Source of the DNA: Bog-756 sp963756515
GTDB taxonomy: Bacteria > Actinomycetota > Acidimicrobiia > Acidimicrobiales > RAAP-2
Direction of reading: 5' to 3'
Assembly: GCA_963756515.1 (NCBI GenBank)
Contig: CAVWNV010000009.1
Coordinates: 1-64,000 of the forward strand
Length of the DNA stretch: 64,000 bases
Shown here: one piece after another, positions 34,497 through 42,426 of the stretch
Layout: every line of letters starts with the position of its first letter
How positions within the stretch are numbered: position 1 is the first letter of the stretch
The notes under the pieces: generated by a model
What the model saw: only the letters and a program-made list of their open reading frames with translations
Databases searched by the model: none
What the model was told of the DNA's origin: nothing
Made by a program: the position numbers and the translations under genes

Positions 34497-35252
34497 ATGA
34501 ACGCCGAAGTGAAGGGCAGCACCATGCCGCTGCTGGAGCTGATCCTCGAAGCGGGGGAGTCGGTCATCTCCACCCACGGGGAGCTGTCATGGATGTCCGC
34601 CAACGTGCAGCTGACCCAGACCACGGCCACCGGCGGCCAGAAGGGTCTCATGAGCGGTCTGAAGCGGGCCGTCGGCGGCGGCGGGCTGTTCCTGACCAAG
34701 TACGAGGCCCAAGGGGGCCAGGGGTTGCTGGCTTTCGGGGCCAAGCTCCCCGGCCAGATCTTCGAGGTCGCCATCGCCCCCGGCCAGGGCTACCTGGTCC
34801 ACCGGCACGGCTGGGTGTGCGGTACCGACGGGGTGGTGCCGACGGTGGGTATGCAGCAGTCGTTCCGGGGCGGCATGTACGGCGGCGACGGGTTCATCCT
34901 CCAGCGCCTGGAGGGCCAGGGCCGGGCCTGGGTCGAGCTGTCGGGTGAGGTCACCACCTACGAGCTGGCCGAGGGCCAGTCCCTGTTGGTGCACCCCGGT
35001 CACGTCGGCCTGTTCGAGGACCGGGTCACCTTCAGCGTCACCAGGCTGAAGGGGATCAAGAACATGGCGTTCGGGGACGACGGGCTCCACCTGGTGTCGT
35101 TGACCGGCCCGGGACGGGCGTGGCTCCAGAGCATGCCGGTGCCGGTGCTGGCCCAGGCCATCGAGCCCTACCTGCCCCGGGGCGACGACCATCCCGCCGC
35201 CGACGCCGGCATCGGGGGCGTGCTCGGCGGCATGATCGGCAAGAATCTCTGA
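34497..35252 (+). CDS. AIM24 / TIGR00266 family protein
   Basis: A 251-residue beta-rich protein of the AIM24 family. Family blocks are ELSWMSANVQLTQTTATGGQKGLMSGLKRAVGGGGLFLTKYEAQGGQG, then the repeated beta hairpins PGQIFEVAIAPGQGYLVHRHGWVCG, RAWVELSGEVTTYELAEGQSLLVHPGHV and the end GGVLGGMIGKNL. Mitochondrial AIM24 influences respiratory complexes; bacterial members are uncharacterised and may act at membranes. AAGGAGG lies 4-5 bases before the ATG, so expression is probably good. It is followed closely by the YceI gene. Confidence 0.85.
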   Translation: MNAEVKGSTMPLLELILEAGESVISTHGELSWMSANVQLTQTTATGGQKGLMSGLKRAVGGGGLFLTKYEAQGGQGLLAFGAKLPGQIFEVAIAPGQGYLVHRHGWVCGTDGVVPTVGMQQSFRGGMYGGDGFILQRLEGQGRAWVELSGEVTTYELAEGQSLLVHPGHVGLFEDRVTFSVTRLKGIKNMAFGDDGLHLVSLTGPGRAWLQSMPVPVLAQAIEPYLPRGDDHPAADAGIGGVLGGMIGKNL

Positions 35253-35305
35253 CCGGGGACCGGCGTCGGCCCCGACCGCCGGGCAACCGCTAGCGTCGTT
35301 CCACC

Positions 35306-36182
35306 ATGGACGACGGGACGGCGGGGGGATCGGCCGGGGCCACCAGGAAGAGGTCCCTCCGGTGGTGGATCATCGGGGCCGTGGCGGTCGTGGTGGTACT
35401 GGCCGTGGGCGGTCCGTTCGTGTACATCCACCTGATCGAGGGTCCGGCCCCGGGCCAGCTGGCCCTGCCGGGGTCGTCGACCGGTTCGACCGGCTCCTCC
35501 GGCTCCTCCGGATCGGCCGGCGCCACCTCGGGCAGTGTGGCCGGCACGTGGAAGGTCGGACCCGGCTCGGTGGTGGGCTACCGGGTGCAAGAGGTGCTGA
35601 TCGGGCAGAACGCCACCGCGGTCGGCCGCACCACCAAGGTCTCGGGAACGGTGACCATCGACGGCACCACCGTCACGGCTGCCACCGTGACCGTCGACAT
35701 GGCGTCGGTCACCAGCGACCAGTCCGAGCGCAACGCCCAGTTCGACGGCCGGATCATGGATGTGGCCATGTACCCCACGGCCACGCTGCACCTGACCCAG
35801 CCCCTGTCGCTCGGGGCGGTTCCCGCCCCCGGCCACCGGGCCTCGTACAGCGGGACGGGCACGCTGACCATGCACGGCGTCACCCGGACCATCCCGCTGC
35901 CCCTGTCGGCCGAACGGACCGGCGACCGGTATCGACGTGCTGGCCGAGATCCCCATCATCTTCGCCGGCTGGAACATCGCCAACCCCAGCACCGGAGGGT
36001 TCGTCACCACATCCTCGGACGGGACCCTCGAGGTGCTGCTGCATCTCACCCGGGGCGACGGCAATGCGGCCGTCACCAACGGCAACTCCTCGGCGTCGTC
36101 CGGGTCGGGCGGCGGACCCGGGGGCCCGATCACGGTTCCTTCCACCACCGTGCCCCCACTGACCATCCCCTCCGGCGGCTGA
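35306..36182 (+). pseudogene. Membrane-anchored YceI family protein, single frameshift
   Basis: The N-terminus has a basic stretch and one membrane helix (WWIIGAVAVVVVLAVGGPFVYI), a Gly/Ser linker and then the lipocalin-like YceI barrel: GTWKVGPGSVVGYRVQEVL, TVDMASVTSDQSERNAQFDGRIMDVAMYPTATL and GTLTMHGVTRTIPLPL. At about 35928 the frame shifts; VLAEIPIIFAGWNIANPSTGGFVTTSSDGTLEVLLHL continues the barrel in another frame to a Pro/Thr-rich tail. Deleting one C from GACCGG restores TGDGIDVLAE, so the gene is probably whole. YceI proteins bind isoprenoid lipids outside the membrane. A TAGCGT -10 lies 9 bases before the ATG. Confidence 0.82.
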
Positions 36183-36263
36183 CACCGGCGTTCGGCCTCA
36201 CCGCCGAGGGGCACGTCAGCTAACGTCCAGGCGCGGACGGTCGGCGGCAGCGGGGAAGGGGGA

Positions 36264-37265
36264 GTGTCCACCGTGGTCGAGCACCACCCCGACGACGAGT
36301 TCCACCCACCGGACCGGTCCGACCCGTTCTGGACCGAGACCTGTCGGTTCACCTTCACCGTCCCCGAGCGTCGGCTGTCCGGCCAGTTCTACCCGTTCTT
36401 CCGGCCCACGCAGGGCGTCCTGTCGGCGGCCGCCTACTTCTGGGACGACACCGGCTCCACCCCGGCCGACATCCTGCACGCCCGTCACTTCTGGCACCTG
36501 CCCATCCCCGACGAGCCGCTGTCCGACATCCACCTGCCCAACGGGATCTCGTACCGGTGCGTGGACCCGCAGCGTCGCTACCAACTCTCCTACCGGGATC
36601 CCGACGGGGACGGGTCCGGCGCCGACGACGAGGTCCGTGCCGACCTGACCTTCACCGCCATGGCCCGGCCCAACCAGCTGGGGGAGTCGCATCTCGACCA
36701 GCCCGGCCGGTACGAGGGCACCATCATCCTGGGGGGCGAGCGGTTCGCGGTCGACTCCTACGGGTTCCGCGACCGGTCGTGGGGGTCACGGTCCCAGTTC
36801 GGACGGGGCATCCACGGGACATCGGCCCGGTGCGGCGGCTACAGCTACGCCACGGCATCCGAGCGCCACGCCTTCCACGCCATCACCATGGACTTCGGCT
36901 CCGGCAGCGTGGCCATCCACGGGTACCTCCTGCGCGACGGAGTGTGGTCCAAGGTCTCCTCCGGGCGGCGACAGGTGCTGGAGCGGCATCCCGACACCGC
37001 CTACCCCACCTCCGTCGTCCTGGATCTGGACGACGAGGCCGGACGCTCGCTCCACGCCGAGGGTCGCTGCCTCAACGGCCTGGGGCTCTTCTTGAATCCC
37101 AACCTGTTCTCGGTCAACTGTCTGACCGAGTGGTCCTTCGACGGCATCCGGGCCTTCGGCGAGGACCACGACAACTGGAGCGCGGCGGGGATCCGGCAGT
37201 TCCTGCGCTCCCGCCGAGCCGACCACCGCCCGGACACGACAGCCCACGAGGAGTACAGCCCATGA
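36264..37265 (+). CDS. DUF7064/DUF7065-like protein (carotenoid hydratase-like fold)
   Basis: A 333-residue protein without signal peptide. The N-terminal half begins DPFWTETCRFTFTVPERRLSGQFYPFFRP and the C-terminal half has VDSYGFRDRSWGSRSQFG, the Arg/Trp motif of the hydroxyneurosporene synthase-like (DUF7064/7065) lipocalin pair. A role in modifying or binding a hydrophobic compound is plausible; no reaction is known. GTG 36264 is preceded by GGGGAAGGGGG and a -10-like TAACGT about 40 bases upstream. Its stop overlaps the start of the phosphotransferase, a pairing common in actinobacteria, so the two probably work together. Confidence 0.72.
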   Translation: MSTVVEHHPDDEFHPPDRSDPFWTETCRFTFTVPERRLSGQFYPFFRPTQGVLSAAAYFWDDTGSTPADILHARHFWHLPIPDEPLSDIHLPNGISYRCVDPQRRYQLSYRDPDGDGSGADDEVRADLTFTAMARPNQLGESHLDQPGRYEGTIILGGERFAVDSYGFRDRSWGSRSQFGRGIHGTSARCGGYSYATASERHAFHAITMDFGSGSVAIHGYLLRDGVWSKVSSGRRQVLERHPDTAYPTSVVLDLDDEAGRSLHAEGRCLNGLGLFLNPNLFSVNCLTEWSFDGIRAFGEDHDNWSAAGIRQFLRSRRADHRPDTTAHEEYSP

Positions 37266-38383
37266 CCATGGCCGACGGACCCCGCAGCGAGCGGCCGCAG
37301 ACCTCCACGCGCGACTACGAGCTGCTCCGGACCCAGCTGGAGGAGTGGATCCGCCGACGCGTGGCCGGGGCCACCGTGTCCGAGCTCATCGTGCCCGAGT
37401 CGAACGGGATGTCGTCGGAGACCGTGCTCTTCGACCTGGTCGTGCCGGGGGAGCCCGAACCCCGGGGCCTGGTGGCCCGCATCGCCCCCGACCCGGCCGC
37501 CGACCCGGTGTTCCGCGTCTACGACATGGAACGGCAGTTCCTGACCATGCAGATGGTGGCCGAGCACACCGATGTCCCGGTCCCGACGGTGCTGTGGTTG
37601 GAGACCGGCAGCGACGTCATCGGGGTGCCCTTCTTCGTCATGGAGCGGATCCAGGGCATCGTGCCCCCCGACGTGCTCCCGTACACGTTCGGGGACAACT
37701 GGTTCTTCGATGCCGACCCGGCCGATCAGCAGAGACTCGAGCGCCGGGCCGTCGAGGCTCTGGCCGCGTTGCACGAGCTGTCGGGCAACGGCCCGGCCGC
37801 CTTCCTGGCCTGGCCGGACGACGGCGTCAGCCCCCTGCGCCACCACGTCGAGGAGCAGCGGGCCTACTACGAATGGGTGGCCGCCGACGGCGTGCGGTCC
37901 CCGCTCATCGAGCGCGGCTTCGAGTGGCTCGACGCCCACTGGCCCGGCAACCCCGACGACGCCGTGTTCAGCTGGGGCGACGCCCGGGTCGGGAACATGA
38001 TGTTCGACGACTTCACCCCGGTGGCCGTACTGGACTGGGAGATGGCCTCGGTCGGGCCCCGCGAGATCGACCTCGGCTGGATGATCTACATCCACCGCTT
38101 CTTCCAGGACCTGGTCGAGGACCTCGGCCTTCCCGGGATGCCCCACATCCTCCGTCGGGACACGGTGGCGGAGATCTACCGGGAGTCGACAGGGTACGAG
38201 GCCAAGGACCTGGACTTCTACACCGCCTACGCCGCGCTCCGGCACGGCATCGTGATGTTCCGGATCACCCGGCGCTCCATCCGGTTCGGCGAGGCCGAGA
38301 TGCCCGAGGACCCCGACCACGCCATCCTCCACCACGCCCATCTGGCCCGCATGCTCGACGGGGAGTACTGGGGCGTCGTGTAG
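37262..38383 (+). CDS. APH-fold phosphotransferase family protein
   Basis: A 373-residue kinase-like protein of the aminoglycoside phosphotransferase/ACAD10-like family. GMSSETVLFDLV is the nucleotide-binding loop area, FFVMERIQG the hinge, SWGDARVGNMMFD the catalytic loop (Asp and Asn kept, the usual HGD His replaced by Trp-Gly) and AVLDWEMASVGPREIDLGW the metal-binding Asp. Members phosphorylate hydroxy groups, including hydroxyacyl compounds, so an acyl or lipid substrate is likelier than an antibiotic here. ATG 37262 overlaps the previous stop (ATGA). Confidence 0.85.
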   Translation: MTMADGPRSERPQTSTRDYELLRTQLEEWIRRRVAGATVSELIVPESNGMSSETVLFDLVVPGEPEPRGLVARIAPDPAADPVFRVYDMERQFLTMQMVAEHTDVPVPTVLWLETGSDVIGVPFFVMERIQGIVPPDVLPYTFGDNWFFDADPADQQRLERRAVEALAALHELSGNGPAAFLAWPDDGVSPLRHHVEEQRAYYEWVAADGVRSPLIERGFEWLDAHWPGNPDDAVFSWGDARVGNMMFDDFTPVAVLDWEMASVGPREIDLGWMIYIHRFFQDLVEDLGLPGMPHILRRDTVAEIYRESTGYEAKDLDFYTAYAALRHGIVMFRITRRSIRFGEAEMPEDPDHAILHHAHLARMLDGEYWGVV

Positions 38384-38394
38384 GGGAAGTCGGG

Positions 38395-38772
38395 TCAGCG
38401 GACGTTGGCCAGGAAGGTGGACCGGTCCACGATCACCCGGATGAGCTTGCCCGCCGCCACCAGGCCGGCACTCTCCGAGACGGAGAGCGTGAAGACGAGG
38501 CGCCGGCCCTCGATCCGGTCCAGGGTGGCCTCGGCCCAGACCGTCCCGCCCACACCCACCGGCACCAGGTGGTCGAACTGCACCCGCTTGGCCACCGACG
38601 TGCTGCTCTCGGCCAGCTCGCCCTCGATGGCCTGGCAGCTGGCCTCCTCGCACAGGGCTACCAGCCGGGGCGTGGCCAGCACGGGGACGTTCCCCGAGCG
38701 GAACGCCTCGGCGGTGTCGGCCTCGGTCACCTGCATTTCGATTCGGGCCGACAGACCGGTATGGGGAGCCAC
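38395..38772 (-). CDS. FlK-like hotdog thioesterase
   Basis: A 125-residue hotdog-fold protein resembling fluoroacetyl-CoA thioesterase. VTEADTAEAFRSGNVPVLATPRLVALCEEASCQAI carries the conserved Thr and Glu of the active site, and VQFDHLVPVGVGGTVWAEATL holds the His. It probably cleaves a short acyl-CoA. GTG 38772 is preferred over the longer frame (to 38808): the family begins there, and a TATCGT -10 lies six bases upstream, so the message may be leaderless. It converges on the phosphotransferase gene and is divergent from tldD. Confidence 0.85.
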   Translation of the reverse strand: MAPHTGLSARIEMQVTEADTAEAFRSGNVPVLATPRLVALCEEASCQAIEGELAESSTSVAKRVQFDHLVPVGVGGTVWAEATLDRIEGRRLVFTLSVSESAGLVAAGKLIRVIVDRSTFLANVR

Positions 38773-38837
38773 GCCGGTACGATAGGTGACCCAGCAGGCA
38801 TCGGCCACCGAGCGCCGAGCGGTACAGCGAGGAGGCT

Positions 38838-40235
38838 GTGTTGATCGAATCCCCCGTACTCGAGCGTGTGCTCTCGGAGGCGTTGCGCCATGGCGGGGAG
38901 TTCGCCGAGGTCTTCGCCGAGGACCGATCGACCTCGTCCGCGCTCCTCGACGATGGTCGGGTCGAGGAGTTGTCGTCGGGCCGTGAGCGTGGCGCCGGTA
39001 TCCGGGTGGTCTCCGGCGAGACCACCGGCTTCGCCCACACCGCCGATCTCACCGAGTCGGGACTGCTGCGGGCAGCCGAGGCGGCCTCGGCCGTGGCCAG
39101 GAGCGGAGGCGGCACCAACCGGGTGGCCGTGGGCCCGTTGCGGGCGGCCGGTGGGTCGGCCGGCGGTGACCCGTCCCCATCGGTCCCGCTGGCCTCGAAG
39201 GGCGACACCTTGGACCTGCTGCGCCGGGCCGACGAGGCCGCCCGGGCCTCGGGCGGCGCCATCACCCAGGTGCAGGCCGGTTGCGGGGGCTCGCGGCGCC
39301 AGGTGCTGATCGCCAACTCCGAGGGGCTGTACGCCCGTGACGAGCAGGCCCGCACCCGATTCTCGGTGTCGTGCGTGGCCTCGGGTGACACCGGGCTGCA
39401 GACCGGGTTCGAGACGGCGGCCCGCACCCTGGGATTCGAGCTGTTCGACGAGGTGTCGGTGGAGGAGTTGGCCCGACTGGCCGCCACCCGGGCCCTGTCC
39501 AAGCTGTCGGCCCGTCCGGCTCCCTCCGGTGCGCTGCCGGTGGTGTTGGCCGGCGGGAGCGGGGGCATCCTCTTCCACGAGGCCTGCGGCCACGGGCTGG
39601 AGGCCGACCACATCGTCAAGGACGCCTCGGTCTACACCGGCATGGTCGGACAGCAGGTGGCCAGCCCCCTGGTCACCCTGGTCGACGACGGCACCGTGGG
39701 CGCGGAGTGGGGGACCTTCGCCGTGGACGACGAGGGCCGTCCGGCCCAGCGCAACGTGCTCATCGAGGACGGCATCCTCACCGACTACCTGTGGGACTAC
39801 CTCCGGGCCCGCAAGGAGGGCCGGGTCTCCTCGGGCAACGGCCGCCGTCAGACCTACCAGCACCTGCCCATGGTCCGGATGACCAACACCTTCCTGTTGC
39901 CCGGCTCCGAAGACGCCGACGAGATCGTGGCCCAGACCCCTCACGGCGTCTACGTGGCCAAGCTGGGAGGGGGCCAGGTCAACACCACCACCGGCGACTT
40001 CGTCTTCGGCACCACCGAGGCCTACCTGATCGAGGGGGGCAAGATCACCGAGCCCCTCCGCGACGCCAACCTGATCGGCAACGGTCCCGAGGTGCTCAAG
40101 CGGATCGATGCGGTGGCCAGCGACTTCTCCATGACCCCGGGCACCTGCGGGAAGGACGGCCAGAGCGTCCCGGTCGGGTGCGGCCAGGCCACCATGAGGC
40201 TGAGCGGCGTCACCATCGGGGGGACGGCCGAGTGA
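38838..40235 (+). CDS. tldD: TldD, metalloprotease subunit
   Basis: A 465-residue zinc protease that with TldE degrades unfolded peptides and trims modified peptides such as microcin and CcdA. HEACGH at residues 247-252 is the HExxxH zinc motif, and GGQVNTTTGDFVFG and TPGTCGKDGQ, with the further Cys ligand, follow. The GTG 38838 or TTG 38841 just after GGAGG starts it. Its stop overlaps the tldE start. No peptide precursor gene is visible in the window, so its natural substrate is unknown. Confidence 0.94.
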   Translation: MLIESPVLERVLSEALRHGGEFAEVFAEDRSTSSALLDDGRVEELSSGRERGAGIRVVSGETTGFAHTADLTESGLLRAAEAASAVARSGGGTNRVAVGPLRAAGGSAGGDPSPSVPLASKGDTLDLLRRADEAARASGGAITQVQAGCGGSRRQVLIANSEGLYARDEQARTRFSVSCVASGDTGLQTGFETAARTLGFELFDEVSVEELARLAATRALSKLSARPAPSGALPVVLAGGSGGILFHEACGHGLEADHIVKDASVYTGMVGQQVASPLVTLVDDGTVGAEWGTFAVDDEGRPAQRNVLIEDGILTDYLWDYLRARKEGRVSSGNGRRQTYQHLPMVRMTNTFLLPGSEDADEIVAQTPHGVYVAKLGGGQVNTTTGDFVFGTTEAYLIEGGKITEPLRDANLIGNGPEVLKRIDAVASDFSMTPGTCGKDGQSVPVGCGQATMRLSGVTIGGTAE

Positions 40236-41641
40236 GCGCGGCCACCGACACCGCACCGGCCGACACCGGCGCCGGCGGCCCCGGCGGTGGGCCCGAGGAC
40301 CTGGTCGGTCTGGCCGAGCGGGTGGCCGGCTGGGCCCGGTCGGGCGAGGACGTCGAGGTGTACGTGGCCCGGGGCGACGAGACCGAGATCCGCGCCTACG
40401 CCGGCGAGGTGGAGTCCCTGACCTCGGCCACCTCGGCCGGCATCGGCATCAGGGTGGTGGTCGACCACCGGCTGGGCTTTGCCTGGGCCGGGTCCCTCGA
40501 CCGGTCGGTGTTGGAGGAGACGCTGGCCGAGGCCCGCGACAACGCGTCCTTCGCCGCCCCCGACGAGCATGTCGGTCTGGCCGGGCCCGACGGCGTGCCG
40601 GCCGTGGCCGTGGACCTGTGGGACGACGGCCTGGCGTCGGTGCCGGCTACCGACAAGGTGGCGCTGGCCCTGGCCCTCGAGGACCGGGCCCGGGGCGCCG
40701 ATCCCAGGATCCGCCAGGTCGACCACGCCGACTACGGCGACACCTCGGTGGAGATGGCCCTGGTCTCCACCACCGGCATCCGGGTGGCCACGCGCAAGAC
40801 ATCCGGGTTCATCTCGGTGGGGGTGATCGCCGGCGAGGGCGAGGGCAGCCAGACCGGCAGCGGGTTCAGTGTGGGTCGGGGCTTCGACGGTCTCGACCCG
40901 GCCAAGGCCACCGGTGACGCGGTGACGCGGGCGGTCCGGCTCCTCGGTGCGACCAAGGGCCCATCGGCCCGGACCACCGTGGTCTTCGATCGTCGGGTGG
41001 CCTCCACCCTCCTGTCGGTGGTGTCCTCGGCGCTGTCGGGCGAGGCCGTGGCCAAGGGCCGTTCGTTCTTCGCCGGCCGCATCGGCGAGTCGGTCGGGGA
41101 TCCCGGTCTGACCCTGGTGGACGACCCCACCGACCCCCGGGCCTACGGAGCCGCGGCCTACGACGCCGAGGGATTGGCGTGCCGCCGCAACGTCCTCATC
41201 GCCCAGGGCATCCTGCGGGCGTTCCTCTACGACACGGTGTCGGCGTCGAGGGCCGGCGTGTCCTCCACCGGGTCGGCCGTCCGGGGTGGTTTCGCCGGCA
41301 CGCCCGGTCCGGGGTGTCGGGCCCTGACGCTGGCCCCGGGCCCGGAGGGCTACGACCAGGACGCCGTCCTGGTCGCGGTGGGCGAGGGCCTGTTCGTCCA
41401 GTCGGTGACCGGGGTCCACTCCGGGGTCAACCCGGTCAGCGGGGACTTCTCCGTCGGCGCCGAGGGCCTGATGATCCGCGACGGCCGCCTGGCCGAACCG
41501 GTGCGTGAGATCACCGTGGCTTCCACCCTGCAGCGCATCCTGCACTCGCTGGTGGCTGTGGGCGCCGACGTCGAGTGGCTCCCGGGCATCGCCGCCGGCC
41601 AGACCCTGGCCGTGGGTGACATGCAGATCAGCGGAACCTGA
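40232..41641 (+). CDS. pmbA: TldE/PmbA, partner of TldD
   Basis: A 469-residue homologue of TldD lacking the HExxxH zinc site, as usual for the TldE/PmbA subunit that shapes the peptide channel of the heterodimer. Family blocks are YAGEVESLTSATSAGIGIRVV near the start, VVFDRRVASTLLSVVSSALSGEAV and SVTGVHSGVNPVSGDFSVGAEGLMI near the end. The GTG start overlaps the tldD stop (GTGA), ensuring equal translation. An Ala/Gly/Pro-rich stretch precedes the folded part. Confidence 0.94.
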   Translation: MSAATDTAPADTGAGGPGGGPEDLVGLAERVAGWARSGEDVEVYVARGDETEIRAYAGEVESLTSATSAGIGIRVVVDHRLGFAWAGSLDRSVLEETLAEARDNASFAAPDEHVGLAGPDGVPAVAVDLWDDGLASVPATDKVALALALEDRARGADPRIRQVDHADYGDTSVEMALVSTTGIRVATRKTSGFISVGVIAGEGEGSQTGSGFSVGRGFDGLDPAKATGDAVTRAVRLLGATKGPSARTTVVFDRRVASTLLSVVSSALSGEAVAKGRSFFAGRIGESVGDPGLTLVDDPTDPRAYGAAAYDAEGLACRRNVLIAQGILRAFLYDTVSASRAGVSSTGSAVRGGFAGTPGPGCRALTLAPGPEGYDQDAVLVAVGEGLFVQSVTGVHSGVNPVSGDFSVGAEGLMIRDGRLAEPVREITVASTLQRILHSLVAVGADVEWLPGIAAGQTLAVGDMQISGT

Positions 41642-41685
41642 GTTCGTCTCGCTCCCGTCTCAGACCGGGTCTCGTTGCTCCCGGT

Positions 41686-42426
41686 TCAGTGGACGGCCGC
41701 GGTGGCCTTGGTGCACGCATCCAGGGCGCTCGGCGTCGAGGTGTAGTAGATCGAGCCGTTGATGGCCAGGCTGTAGGGGCCTGCACTCGCCGCCGTGGGC
41801 GTCCCACCGGTCCACAGGGGGGTCTGGGTCGGGCTCGCCGTCGCCGCCGCGCCGGAGGAGGATGACGAGGTGCCCGTCGGGGCGGAGGCCCCGTAGCTCA
41901 GGTTGAAGGTCTGGATGACGAACAGGCGGGGGAAAGCGTCCATTTCGTTGATGAAGTTGAGGACCTGACCGTAGTTTCCGGTCACGGCCAGTGTGGTCGG
42001 CACGGCCACGACACCGGTGGGTGTGGTGCTGGTTCCGGTGGTCGGGGTGGCCTGGGCCGTGGTGGCCGGGGCGAATCCGCTGAATTGGGTGAGCGTGACG
42101 CCCGACGCCGCGGTCAGGGCGTTGAACTGGCTCTCGAACGACGACTCCTCGGCGTCGACGTCGGTCGGGCTCTGCACGCTGGGGATCTGGGTGGCGATCT
42201 TCTGCAGGTCGGCGCAGCTCGACGACAGCTTCTGCTGCTCCGACTTGAGCGAGGACAGCTTGGCCTGGAGCTGGGCCTGTTGGCCCTGGAGTTGGGTCTC
42301 CTGGGTCTGGAGGCTGGACAGCTTGGACTTCTGGGGCGACACCAGGACGGCCCAGAGCAGGAGGGCGACCACCAGGCTGCCCGCCGCGATCATGAGGGGG
42401 ATCCGATAGGCGCGGACTTCGTTCAT
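41686..42426 (-). CDS. pilO: PilO-like type IV pilus alignment protein
   Basis: A 246-residue bitopic membrane protein. One helix (RIPLMIAAGSLVVALLLWAVLV) is followed by a Gln/Ser/Leu-rich coiled coil over about residues 33-80 and a ferredoxin-like periplasmic-type domain ending in Ser/Thr-rich loops. That order is the PilO/GspM plan, which pairs with PilN to link the motor to the envelope. Its start overlaps the stop of the PilM-PilN gene (ATGA), fixing start and function together. The identification rests on architecture and context, since PilO sequences vary strongly. Confidence 0.8.
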   Translation of the reverse strand: MNEVRAYRIPLMIAAGSLVVALLLWAVLVSPQKSKLSSLQTQETQLQGQQAQLQAKLSSLKSEQQKLSSSCADLQKIATQIPSVQSPTDVDAEESSFESQFNALTAASGVTLTQFSGFAPATTAQATPTTGTSTTPTGVVAVPTTLAVTGNYGQVLNFINEMDAFPRLFVIQTFNLSYGASAPTGTSSSSSGAAATASPTQTPLWTGGTPTAASAGPYSLAINGSIYYTSTPSALDACTKATAAVH

